Shown: one piece after another, positions 6,436 through 12,817 of the stretch
Layout of the letters: each line of letters opens with the position of its first letter
Position numbering within the stretch: position 1 is the stretch's first letter
From: Chloroflexi bacterium TMED70
Lineage (GTDB): Bacteria; Chloroflexota; Dehalococcoidia; Lucifugimonadales; Lucifugimonadaceae
Length of the DNA: 12,888 bases
Assembly: GCA_002171675.1 (NCBI GenBank)
Contig: NHDX01000001.1
Coordinates: 1-12,888 of the forward strand
Direction of reading: 5' to 3'
Position numbers and translations under genes: made by a program
Notes under the pieces: model-generated
Told to the model about the DNA's origin: nothing
Seen by the model: the letters and a program-made list of their open reading frames with translations, nothing else
Databases searched by the model: none

Positions 6436-7236
6436 TTATATTGCTTCAGATTCTGTGCTTTCCACTTTTTCATCTCTAATAGCATTGAACTCCCTGTCTA
6501 TTGACTGAGTGATCATTCCACCGTCAGAGCTATGAAGAACAAATCTTGCGCCAAGATCTATAGTTTTTTTAGTTCTCTCCTCGGTAAATCCATGGACCAT
6601 TACAGGAATATTATGAGATTCAGAAACATTTATAATTTTAGTTAGAGTATCTAAGTATTCCTTATTTTCTAGCTCATCTGGTATACCCATTGATGTTGAG
6701 AGGTCGTTTGGACCAACAAAAACTCCATCTATTGGACCTTTAGAAATCAAATTATCAAGGTTATTTACTGCTGTAATGCTTTCTATTCCAACAATCATAA
6801 TCCTGTGTCCATTTCTTTTATGAAGATAATCTTTTGTTTTTTGACTTGGAAATTTTTCAGATTTTAAAACATCTTCAAAGGCTTTTCCTTTCAATGGATG
6901 TAGTTGAACTTTCCAAGCACACCTCTGAATCATTTCTGCGTCTTCACAGTATGGAACCAAGACTCCATCAGCTCTTGAGTCTAACGCTATCGCAACAAGA
7001 GTTGGGTCTGGATCAGCAACTCTGACAATCACAGATAAGCCAACACTTTGACCTATAGCGACCATTCTTGCCACCTCACCTCTTGAATAAGAGCCATGTT
7101 CAGCGTCTATGATGACATAGTCCAAAGCTTTGGATGAGAATGCTGTAGCCCATCTACTTCCTTCAACAAAATTAATCATAGTTCCAAAAACCTTGCCTCC
7201 TGATTGCAAGGTCTTTTTAATATCTTCTGGTTTCAT
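6436..7236 (-). CDS. HpcH/HpaI-family class II aldolase
   Basis: This family makes or breaks C-C bonds next to a pyruvate-type enolate, typically splitting 2-oxo-4-hydroxy acids to pyruvate and an aldehyde; some members act on macrophomate-like or malyl-CoA-like substrates. The 266-residue protein keeps the HpaI active-site set: His in IIDAEHG (H47), Arg in VRVADPDP (R72), Asp in LDSRADG (D86), and the metal ligands Glu in VGIES (E152) and Asp in GPNDLS (D178). Residues 96-145 follow a PLKGKAF pattern instead of the common RYPPxGxRG, so substrate differs from enterobacterial HpaI. The GAGGGA ribosome site is five bases before the ATG. It is the last gene of the oxalate-CoA-ligase-like operon, 13 bases after the HAD gene. 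Confidence 0.92.
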   Translation of the reverse strand: MKPEDIKKTLQSGGKVFGTMINFVEGSRWATAFSSKALDYVIIDAEHGSYSRGEVARMVAIGQSVGLSVIVRVADPDPTLVAIALDSRADGVLVPYCEDAEMIQRCAWKVQLHPLKGKAFEDVLKSEKFPSQKTKDYLHKRNGHRIMIVGIESITAVNNLDNLISKGPIDGVFVGPNDLSTSMGIPDELENKEYLDTLTKIINVSESHNIPVMVHGFTEERTKKTIDLGARFVLHSSDGGMITQSIDREFNAIRDEKVESTESEAI

Positions 7237-7249
7237 AATTCCCTCTTTC

Positions 7250-7927
7250 TTAAATTTCTATTTCATTAAAACTTCCAATAATATAATCGGGAGGAGATAA
7301 ATCTTTAGGATATTCAAAATCCATTTTAATCCATGCAGTTTTGAATCCTATTTTCTTAGCACCTATTATATCTGTATATGGATTGTCGCCTATAAATATT
7401 ACATTTTCAACATCTTTACTTGTTAGTTTTAACTGTCTGAGAGTTTCTTGATATATTTCTATATTTGGCTTATTGTACCCAAAAATTTCAGAAGCAATTA
7501 CGAAATTAAATAACCCTTCAAGCCCAGTATTTTTAATTTTTTTAAATTGATATTCATTACCATTTGTTACAACTCCAAAGTTGATATTTTGTTTTACTAG
7601 TTGTAACAAGAAATCTTTTACTCCATCGTACGGTTTTACAAGATTAATCATATTGTCGTAGTAGAATCTGTAAAATTTTTCAAAATCTAATTTGAATTTC
7701 GGGAATTTTAATTTAATTTCTGAAAAAGCATATTTTATATCTATTGAATTATTTGGACTAAGTGTCCAGAAAAATGATAATGATTCTTCTAGTGTAAGTT
7801 TGCTGTTGAAAACTTCATGCTCGTTATACAAAAGAGTAAATATTTCAGAGTATGCTTTTTTTCTATCAATTAAAGTGTCATCTAGATCAAAAACAACACC
7901 CTTATATTCCGATAATTTTATTTTCAT
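7250..7927 (-). CDS. HAD superfamily IA phosphatase
   Basis: This is a 225-residue haloacid-dehalogenase-type hydrolase, most likely a small-metabolite phosphatase. Motif I is DLDDT with nucleophile D14 and acid/base D16, motif II is VVTNG with T121, motif III is the Lys of NKP (K153), and motif IV is GDNPYTD with D181 and D186. An alpha-helical C1 cap, about residues 20-100, places it in subfamily IA beside YjjG and phosphoglycolate phosphatase. Its ATG overlaps the stop of the preceding SDR gene as ATGA, so the two are translationally coupled. Being inside an operon with a CoA ligase, an SDR and an aldolase, it might remove phosphate from an intermediate or clear a side product. That is inference, since HAD phosphatases are usually broad. 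Confidence 0.92.
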   Translation of the reverse strand: MKIKLSEYKGVVFDLDDTLIDRKKAYSEIFTLLYNEHEVFNSKLTLEESLSFFWTLSPNNSIDIKYAFSEIKLKFPKFKLDFEKFYRFYYDNMINLVKPYDGVKDFLLQLVKQNINFGVVTNGNEYQFKKIKNTGLEGLFNFVIASEIFGYNKPNIEIYQETLRQLKLTSKDVENVIFIGDNPYTDIIGAKKIGFKTAWIKMDFEYPKDLSPPDYIIGSFNEIEI

Positions 7928-8670
7928 TCCGTTCTAATTGAACCTTTTAAAAGACCTGCTTCATCTGAGCACATGAAATAAATTATTTTTGCTATACCTT
8001 CAGGATTAACTAAGATTTTTTTAACATTTTTATACTCATCTTGATTCCCTGTTATATCTCTAGTAGTTTCAATTTGAGAATTCTTTAATGGAGTATCTAC
8101 TGATCCTGGTAATATGTCATGAACTCTTATGCCGTATTGTGAAAGCTTGTCCATCATTACTAAGCTTAACCCATGTACTCCGCCTTTCGATGAACCATAA
8201 GCATATGATGAAGATCCTCCAAGTACACCTGCCCCAGAACTTGTTAGTATGATCACTCCTTTTTTTTGTTTGATCATATAATTAGAGACGTGCTTAACCA
8301 TTAGGTAGCTACCTGTTAAGTTTATTCCTACCACCGAATCCCATACTTCGTCAGGAAATTCTTCTATATTAATTGAAGCTCCTTGTAAAATGCCAGCAAG
8401 ATTAATAAGAATATCTACTCCTTCCAACCATTGTTCAGCGGCCATCACGCCTCCTGAAACTTGATTAGAATCCCTTACATCAACATGCCAATATCTAATT
8501 TCATGCCCATCTTTATTTAACTGATTAGTAAGTTCTATTCCTTCAGTATCATTTACATCAAAAATCGCAACTTTTGCCCCATTCTTAGCAAATAGTGTTA
8601 CAACTTCTTTTCCAATACCAGTTGATCCTCCGGTAATAATAACTTTTTTATTACTCAAGTCTAAGTTCAT
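7924..8670 (-). CDS. Classical SDR oxidoreductase (NAD-type)
   Basis: This is a 248-residue classical short-chain dehydrogenase/reductase. It has TGGSTGIG (13-20), an Asp at the end of the second strand (D38, which favours NAD(H)), NLAG at 90-93, and the normal tetrad N117, S144 or S145, Y158 and K162 (YGSSK). This contrasts with the two rearranged SDRs elsewhere in the window. I start it at the ATG at 8670, which has a GGAG ribosome site five bases upstream. A longer in-frame reading to 8763 would run back into the ligase gene and add an unrelated sequence. The C terminus stops at GSIRTE, several residues before the usual DGG end of the family. It follows the CoA ligase by 22 bases and overlaps the HAD gene by four. 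Confidence 0.92.
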   Translation of the reverse strand: MNLDLSNKKVIITGGSTGIGKEVVTLFAKNGAKVAIFDVNDTEGIELTNQLNKDGHEIRYWHVDVRDSNQVSGGVMAAEQWLEGVDILINLAGILQGASINIEEFPDEVWDSVVGINLTGSYLMVKHVSNYMIKQKKGVIILTSSGAGVLGGSSSYAYGSSKGGVHGLSLVMMDKLSQYGIRVHDILPGSVDTPLKNSQIETTRDITGNQDEYKNVKKILVNPEGIAKIIYFMCSDEAGLLKGSIRTE

Positions 8671-8675
8671 TTTTT

Positions 8676-8679
8676 CTCC
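8676..8679 (-). promoter_or_regulatory. Ribosome site that fixes the start of the classical SDR gene
   Basis: GGAG on the minus strand, five bases before the ATG at 8670, supports this start over the in-frame upstream Met at 8763 inside the ligase gene. Confidence 0.7.
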
Positions 8680-8692
8680 AAAATTTTTTTTA

Positions 8693-10186
8693 TTAACTAA
8701 AGAATTTAGCCACGTTTCTTCTTTGTATTTTACCCGTAGCTGTTCTAGGAAGCTTTTCAGCAAAATGAATTTTTTCAGGTACCTTAAAGCTAGCTAAAGA
8801 TTTAGAACAAAATTCCTGAATTTCATTTTCACTAACTTCAGAATTGGTTACCAAGGCCGCATGAACAACCTCTCCATATTTTTCATCTGGATGGGCAAAA
8901 CATACTGCTTCGTTAACTGAAGGGTGATTGATAAGAATTGAATCTACCTCAAGAGGAGAAATCTTTTCTCCTCCTCTATTTATAAGTTCCTTAATTCTTC
9001 CTGTTAAGTTTAGGTAGCCATCTGCATCAATAAAACCTTGATCTCCTGTTCTAAACCATCCATCAATATATGAGTCATCATTTGCTTCTTGATTATTATG
9101 ATATCCACTGGTGACGTTTTCACCTTTGATAACAACTTCACCTATTTCACCTGAATTGAGCATTTTTCCTATGCTTTCCATGGACATAATATTTATATCC
9201 ACTCCAGTTGGAATTCCTACGCTTCCTGCTTTTCTTTTGTTTGGCGGCAGTGGGTTAGAGCTCATTTGATGGGAGGCTTCGGTCATTCCGTATGCCTCAA
9301 GAACTGGAGCTCCAAATCGTTTTTCTAAATCTTCTAAAACTGATGGAGCTAAAGCTGCCGAACAAGATCTTATTAATCTAAAAGATTTTTTTGGTGCGTT
9401 ATCATCTTCTGCTCTTAATAGTAATATTTGATGAATTGTTGGAACAGCTGAGTACCAAGTGGCATTAAAGTCTTTTTGAATTTTCCAAAATGCACTTGCT
9501 GAAAATTTTTCAGGTATAACTATTTCTCCTCCTGATGCTAATGTTGATAAAGCAACTCCAATAAGTCCATGAACATGAAATAATGGCATCACAACCATAG
9601 CTATATCCTGTTCAGAAAGTTCATAGGTATTTACTATATTATCTAGAGATTTTAGTAAGTTTTTATGCTTAAGAGGCACGCCTTTGGGCCTACTTGTAGT
9701 TCCTGATGTATGCAAGAATAAGCATGAGTTGTTATTAGTTGGTTTATTTGTATCATTATTACCTGAAAGCTTTCCTTCAAAACTTAGACTTAATTTTTTA
9801 TCAGAATAAGAGATTATGCATACGGGAATATTCTTAGACCTTGCCTCATTTATTACTTTATGATCATCTGTAGTAATTACTAAAGATGGCTGAATATCAT
9901 CAAGATAAAACTTAAATTCTTCATCAGTAAATTCAGGGTTTAATGGTGCAGCGATTGAATTAGTATTTGTTACACCCAAGAAACTAATTATAAATTCAGC
10001 ATTATTTCTAAGGACTATTACTATAGGTTTTTCATTAATTGTTCCAAAGTCATTTAGCTTTTCAGATGTTTCTGAAACTAATGCTTTCAATTCAGAATAA
10101 CTAACATTAAACTTGTCAGGAATTGAAATTGCAGTTGAATTTTCTTTTCCTGAATTCAGGATTTCAGGTAGAATTGAATTTGTCAT
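8693..10186 (-). CDS. Acyl-CoA synthetase, oxalate-CoA-ligase (AAE3/Pcs60)-like
   Basis: This is an ANL-superfamily adenylate-forming ligase that activates a carboxylic acid as acyl-AMP and transfers it to CoA. It is 497 residues, short-chain-ligase size. The P-loop HTSGTTSRPKG is at 159-169, PLFHVHGL at 201-208, AYGMTE at 298-303, the ribose-binding GD at 381-382, the hinge GRIKE at 396-400 and the catalytic C-terminal Lys in TATGKIQRR (K486). Blocks such as NATWYSAVPTIHQI (241-254), RSCSAALAP (273-281) and SHQMSSNPLP (305-314) match what I remember of plant AAE3 and yeast Pcs60, which make oxalyl-CoA. Oxalate is therefore the best substrate guess, but other small dicarboxylates are possible. 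A GAGGG ribosome site is six bases before the ATG. It is the first gene of the operon. Confidence 0.9.
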   Translation of the reverse strand: MTNSILPEILNSGKENSTAISIPDKFNVSYSELKALVSETSEKLNDFGTINEKPIVIVLRNNAEFIISFLGVTNTNSIAAPLNPEFTDEEFKFYLDDIQPSLVITTDDHKVINEARSKNIPVCIISYSDKKLSLSFEGKLSGNNDTNKPTNNNSCLFLHTSGTTSRPKGVPLKHKNLLKSLDNIVNTYELSEQDIAMVVMPLFHVHGLIGVALSTLASGGEIVIPEKFSASAFWKIQKDFNATWYSAVPTIHQILLLRAEDDNAPKKSFRLIRSCSAALAPSVLEDLEKRFGAPVLEAYGMTEASHQMSSNPLPPNKRKAGSVGIPTGVDINIMSMESIGKMLNSGEIGEVVIKGENVTSGYHNNQEANDDSYIDGWFRTGDQGFIDADGYLNLTGRIKELINRGGEKISPLEVDSILINHPSVNEAVCFAHPDEKYGEVVHAALVTNSEVSENEIQEFCSKSLASFKVPEKIHFAEKLPRTATGKIQRRNVAKFFS

Positions 10187-10219
10187 TTTATTCCCTCAAA
10201 ATATTTTATTTTTTACTAT

Positions 10220-10248
10220 TTTATAGAACTTTTTTATATTTCTAGCAA
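10220..10248 (-). promoter_or_regulatory. Candidate promoter of the CoA-ligase operon
   Basis: On the minus strand TTGCTA (complement of 10243-10248), a 17-base spacer and TATAAA (complement of 10220-10225) lie in the 55-base gap before the ligase gene. The -35 matches four of six bases and the -10 five of six. The -35 overlaps the stop codon of the upstream cupin gene. Confidence 0.42.
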
Positions 10249-10637
10249 TCTTTTCTACCTAATTCAGACTGTTCTTTTACTATTTCCACAGGAGTGTTTC
10301 TAGCAACAATTAATTTAAGGTCTTTTTCTCCAGTATTTATTGGTTGATGAAGGGCGCCATCAGGAACAAATATAAAGTCTCCTTCATTTATCTCTTCTTC
10401 AATATCCATTTTCTCTCCATGCAAAAAAATACCACTCCCTGATAAAACATAAATTGCAGACTCGCAATTGGTATGGAAATGTGTTGTTGAGCATCTATCT
10501 TTTGGTATTGTAGCAATTGCTAAATGAATATTTTTTGCACCACTTAATCCTTCTGAAACTCCAGCAAATCTTGACATTGATCCTGAATTTATTTCTTCTT
10601 CGAGATTATCTTTTTTTGTAATAATAATTTTTTTCAT
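10242..10637 (-). CDS. Single-domain cupin protein
   Basis: This is a small metal-binding beta-barrel protein of about 131 residues. Cupin motif 1 is HFHTNCESAIYVLSG, with ligands H53, H55 and E59. Motif 2 is GDFIFVPDGALHQPIN, with the fourth ligand H97 and the conserved Asn. The ligand set is complete, so it should bind a divalent metal. It could be a small isomerase, dioxygenase or sugar-binding protein; the substrate cannot be told. The start is uncertain. I use the ATG at 10637 (MKKIIITKK), but an in-frame GTG at 10658 would add seven residues and lies seven bases after a TATATT, so a leaderless GTG start is possible. Neither start has a good ribosome site. It is divergent from the barrel protein at 10707 and 55 bases upstream of the CoA-ligase gene. 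Confidence 0.88.
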   Translation of the reverse strand: MKKIIITKKDNLEEEINSGSMSRFAGVSEGLSGAKNIHLAIATIPKDRCSTTHFHTNCESAIYVLSGSGIFLHGEKMDIEEEINEGDFIFVPDGALHQPINTGEKDLKLIVARNTPVEIVKEQSELGRKDC

Positions 10638-10662
10638 AAATTTAATATTTTTCTCCACTGAA

Positions 10663-10679
10663 TATAATATAACTATAAT
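10663..10679 (+). promoter_or_regulatory. Candidate -10 boxes for the barrel-protein gene
   Basis: Two perfect TATAAT hexamers (10663-10668 and 10674-10679) lie in the 69-base AT-rich gap between the divergent cupin and barrel-protein genes. The second would start transcription near 10686, just upstream of the AGGA ribosome site at 10695-10698. No convincing -35 is visible, and in such AT-rich DNA chance hits are likely. Confidence 0.35.
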
Positions 10680-10706
10680 AAAAATTATAAAAAAAGGACA
10701 TTCTAT

Positions 10707-10994
10707 ATGTATGGAACTATTTTTAAACTAAAAATTAAGGATGGTCATGAAGACCAGCTTCTAAATTTAATGAAAGAAAATAATCAACCTCCTGAAGGAA
10801 TGGTTGCATGGTTTTTAATGAAACCTGATGATAACCAAGATTGGATTGGGGTTGCTGTTTTTGATTCAGTCGAGTCTCATATAAGTAATGCTAACAGGCC
10901 TGAAACCAATGATAATTTTATGAAAATGATGGAGCATCTTGATGGAGAGCCTGAATGGACAGATGGACAATATGTAATAGGTGAACTTTCTTAG
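10707..10994 (+). CDS. Small dimeric alpha/beta-barrel (ABM-like) protein
   Basis: This 95-residue cytosolic protein begins MYGTIFKLKIKDGHED and continues with a helix, a WFLMKPD strand, GVAVFDSVESH and a second helix with RPETNDNF. The beta-alpha-beta-beta order, the Gly-His-Glu after the first strand and the VFDSxES pattern are typical of the antibiotic-biosynthesis-monooxygenase/dimeric alpha-beta barrel fold. Members include small monooxygenases, heme-degrading enzymes and proteins of unknown role. No family-specific catalytic residue can be pointed to, so I do not assign a reaction. The AGGA ribosome site is eight bases before the ATG. It is divergent from the cupin and convergent with the zinc-ribbon gene, with one base between the stops. 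Confidence 0.85.
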   Translation: MYGTIFKLKIKDGHEDQLLNLMKENNQPPEGMVAWFLMKPDDNQDWIGVAVFDSVESHISNANRPETNDNFMKMMEHLDGEPEWTDGQYVIGELS

Positions 10995-10995
10995 A

Positions 10996-11115
10996 TTAAG
11001 GGTCAGAACAATCTCTCATAAAACCACAATTTTTACAAACTATTTTGCAATGTAGCTTTAAAGTCTCATAGTTACATATTTCACAAAATTCAGTTTGTTC
11101 TTTAATTTTTTCCAT
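10996..11115 (-). CDS. 39-residue six-cysteine zinc-ribbon protein
   Basis: This is a very small gene on the minus strand from the ATG at 11115 to the TAA at 10996. The product has 39 residues, with cysteines at 11, 14, 23, 27, 30 and 36. C11-x2-C14 and C27-x2-C30 form the two knuckles of a zinc ribbon, and the end reads CGFMRDCSDP. From memory, tiny proteins ending CGY-x-RDCSDP occur in several bacterial phyla without a known function. The density of Cys and the recognisable ending make chance unlikely. The start overlaps the last 14 bases of the DUF418 gene in another frame, and there is no good ribosome site, so it is probably read by translational coupling. It ends one base from the convergent barrel-protein gene. 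Confidence 0.82.
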   Translation of the reverse strand: MEKIKEQTEFCEICNYETLKLHCKIVCKNCGFMRDCSDP

Positions 11116-12262
11116 TAATATATGTTAATTTTCTCCAAAACCATTCAAGTGGTCCTTGCTTATAATGATTAAGCCAAAATTTTGACCAAACTATTTGAAT
11201 TATCCAAACTGCTAATACAAAAATTATAATTTCTTTTCTTGTGAATTCAATGCTATCGAACAAAAAATAAAAAACTAATGCCCCAAATATACTTTGGGTT
11301 ATGTAATTAGTGAATGCCATTCTTCCGCAAGCCTTAAAGAGGTCTGAGACTTTAGGTGAAATTTTTTTGTAAATAAGTGTTAGCAGACATATGTATCCAA
11401 TCACCATTGGATATGTTCCTAAATATAGCGGGATATAAGAAACTATGGCTATACCAGGATTATAATTTTCTAAACTTAGCCAAATTGGCGTAATCATTGA
11501 AATAGGTATTCCTATCAACAAGCTAGAAATAAGAATTTGGTTATTTGTTTTTATTTTTAAGTTACCCTGAAGGATATTGAGTCTGTACAAGATAACACCA
11601 AGCAACATCAATGAAAAAACTCTTGTAAAGTACATAATAGCTGTATAGCTTCCAATAGCTTCCCCAAATGATTCTTGTGTTGAAAACCAGTAAGATCCTA
11701 AGCCTTTACCATCTAAGAATATATCTTTTGCGCCTTCTGATAAATTTCCATTAGAGTCGAATATTCCCTGGAAATAAATACCTGAAAAAGTCGAAATAGA
11801 TATAACTATTATGAATAAAACCATCAATAAATACAGACTTCTGTTTCTTAGGAAAAGTATTATTGGAGAAAGCAGAGCATACAAAAATAAAATATCTATA
11901 AAAACAAACATAAAAATTATATGAAGAATTCCAAATGATAATAATAATAGATTTCTCCATAAGCTGAGCATAACGGGTCTTTTGTAACCCTTTTTTTTAG
12001 CAGAATCAACAAATAATAATAATCCCGCTCCGAATAGAATACTAAATAGTCCCATCATTTTTCCGTCAATAAAAATAACGGCAAAAAATATTAATATCCA
12101 ATCAAAATAGCTATCAATTCCGGATGAAGAGTGATTCCAATTAGCAGATTCAGGTAGGGCAAAAATCATAGAATTCATAATTAGAATTCCAAGTATAGCA
12201 ACACCTCTAATAAAGTCTAAATTTTCAATTCTATTTTCTATACTTTTACTTACAAATTTCAT
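11102..12262 (-). CDS. DUF418 (YeiB-type) multi-pass membrane protein
   Basis: This is a 386-residue inner-membrane protein with about ten hydrophobic segments, roughly at 18-36, 52-66, 70-86, 102-118, 120-137, 143-164, 208-230, 245-264, 272-300 and 312-362 (the last two blocks probably double). The family marks are clear: LDFIRGVAILGILIMN near 15-30, FSILFGAGLLLF near 73-84, GRMAFTNYITQS near 315-326 and the C-terminal GPLEWFWRKLTY near 369-380. DUF418 proteins are related to acyltransferase-3-type membrane proteins, but no function is established. The ATG at 12262 has no ribosome site and lies exactly downstream of a promoter, so the message is probably leaderless. The zinc-ribbon gene overlaps its 3' end. 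Confidence 0.93.
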   Translation of the reverse strand: MKFVSKSIENRIENLDFIRGVAILGILIMNSMIFALPESANWNHSSSGIDSYFDWILIFFAVIFIDGKMMGLFSILFGAGLLLFVDSAKKKGYKRPVMLSLWRNLLLLSFGILHIIFMFVFIDILFLYALLSPIILFLRNRSLYLLMVLFIIVISISTFSGIYFQGIFDSNGNLSEGAKDIFLDGKGLGSYWFSTQESFGEAIGSYTAIMYFTRVFSLMLLGVILYRLNILQGNLKIKTNNQILISSLLIGIPISMITPIWLSLENYNPGIAIVSYIPLYLGTYPMVIGYICLLTLIYKKISPKVSDLFKACGRMAFTNYITQSIFGALVFYFLFDSIEFTRKEIIIFVLAVWIIQIVWSKFWLNHYKQGPLEWFWRKLTYINGKN

Positions 12263-12268
12263 TTAAAT

Positions 12269-12296
12269 ATTATATTCCATTCGTAAACTTACTCAA
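12269..12296 (-). promoter_or_regulatory. Candidate leaderless promoter of the DUF418 gene
   Basis: On the minus strand TTGAGT, a 16-base spacer and a perfect TATAAT are followed after six bases by the ATG of the DUF418 gene. Transcription would then start at or beside the A of the ATG. This agrees with the absence of any ribosome site upstream of it. The -35 matches four of six consensus bases. Confidence 0.5.
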
Positions 12297-12335
12297 TTAA
12301 GATATTAGATGGAAATGATAAATAAATATATACAC

Positions 12336-12360
12336 CTTGATAATGACATATAGTATCAAG
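12336..12360. repeat. Inverted repeat CTTGATA-N11-TATCAAG, possible operator
   Basis: Perfect 7-base arms at 12336-12342 and 12354-12360 are separated by 11 bases, so the arm centres are 18 bases apart. The dyad ends 20 bases upstream of the -35 of the DUF5679-like gene in the 208-base divergent intergenic region. The position suits an activator site, or a repressor site for the DUF418 promoter. No regulator is encoded nearby. Confidence 0.45.
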
Positions 12361-12380
12361 AAAATCTAACTAAAACGTTC

Positions 12381-12408
12381 TTGACAAAGTTAGAATAATA
12401 AATATGAT
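12381..12408 (+). promoter_or_regulatory. Sigma70-type promoter of the DUF5679-like gene
   Basis: There is a perfect -35 TTGACA (12381-12386), a 16-base spacer and a -10 TATGAT (12403-12408). Predicted start is near 12415, giving a leader of about 55 bases that holds a 15-base palindrome. Confidence 0.65.
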
Positions 12409-12417
12409 AATTTGTAG

Positions 12418-12432
12418 TCATAATAATTATGA
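12418..12432. repeat. Near-perfect palindrome TCATAAT-A-ATTATGA at the start of the transcript
   Basis: Seven-base arms around a single central base lie at about +4 to +18 from the predicted start site. As DNA this suits a dimeric repressor; as RNA the one-base loop makes a hairpin unlikely. The arms are nearly all A and T, so chance occurrence in this composition cannot be excluded. Confidence 0.4.
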
Positions 12433-12458
12433 TATGTGATATCAATAATATTAAGTTT

Positions 12459-12462
12459 GGAG
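12459..12462 (+). promoter_or_regulatory. Ribosome site that fixes the start of the DUF5679-like gene
   Basis: GGAG eight bases before the ATG at 12471 supports that start over the in-frame ATG at 12429, which lies inside the palindrome and has no ribosome site. Confidence 0.72.
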
Positions 12463-12470
12463 TTTATAAA

Positions 12471-12653
12471 ATGAAACTAACAGCATATAGTGTTAAATTG
12501 AAAAAAGTAGTAGAAATTGCAGAGCCTAAAATTGTTACTATGAAAAATGGAAGAAAGGCTGTTCAAGGTGTTGCTAAAGAAGACCCTTCTTCTAAAGTCT
12601 TTAGAATTCTTAGCGATAAAGATGTAGCTGAGGTAGAAAAGCAAATTGGGTAA
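12471..12653 (+). CDS. DUF5679-like small protein lacking its zinc cysteines
   Basis: This 60-residue basic protein reads TAYSVKLKKVVEI, then EPKIVTMKNGRKAVQGVAKED, then KVFRIL. The core pattern, AYxVK, then VTMKNGR, A-QGV and K-x-FRI, follows what I recall of DUF5679, a short zinc-ribbon-like protein (AYCVKC ... VTMKNGRPA-QGVC-xx-CGTK). Here both cysteines of the first knuckle are Ser and Leu, and those of the second are Ala and a non-Cys residue, so no zinc site remains. The reading frame is otherwise intact, with a strong promoter, a good ribosome site and a strong terminator, so it is not a decayed gene. Function is unknown; binding of a nucleic acid or protein partner is only a guess. 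It is a single-gene transcription unit. Confidence 0.85.
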   Translation: MKLTAYSVKLKKVVEIAEPKIVTMKNGRKAVQGVAKEDPSSKVFRILSDKDVAEVEKQIG

Positions 12654-12729
12654 CCCCTAGTTTATTTACCGTATTGATAGCTATTTAATTTTGCAATAAG
12701 CTTCCGTAGGATTTCTAGCTTGAGATACA

Positions 12730-12767
12730 CGAGGTTGAGGAGTTTTCTTCTCAACCTCGATTTTTTT
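12730..12767 (+). terminator. Intrinsic terminator after the DUF5679-like gene
   Basis: A 13-pair stem (12730-12742 with 12747-12759, one G-T pair) closes a TTTT loop and is followed by seven T residues (12761-12767). On the minus strand the hairpin has no T run after it, so it acts for plus-strand transcription only. The 76 bases between the stop at 12653 and this stem form a 3' untranslated stretch in which I see no gene. Confidence 0.92.
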
Positions 12768-12817
12768 AAGTTATATTGCTTTTTTATAAAAAAAAGAAAA
12801 AAACAAGAATTTTATTT

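Noticed and set aside
8671..8763. N-terminal extension of the classical SDR into the ligase gene
   Set aside because: The extension overlaps the 3' end of the ligase gene, has no ribosome site, and is unlike any SDR N terminus; a GGAG precedes the ATG at 8670.
11751..11960. Open frame inside the DUF418 gene on the same strand
   Set aside because: It is another frame of a well-supported membrane protein gene, rich in Ile, Tyr and Phe from AT-rich codons.
12336..12360. Second HAIR (HspR) element, because the arms begin CTTGA and end TCAAG
   Set aside because: The distance between CTTGA and TCAAG is 15 bases against 11 in HAIR, and the inner arm bases are TA instead of GT/AC.
12429..12470. Longer N terminus of the DUF5679-like protein
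   Set aside because: The ATG at 12429 has no ribosome site and lies in a palindrome, while GGAG precedes the ATG at 12471 and homology begins there.
12777..12817. Hairpin terminator downstream of the tRNA on the minus strand
   Set aside because: Only T-rich tracts are visible, without a stable stem before them.
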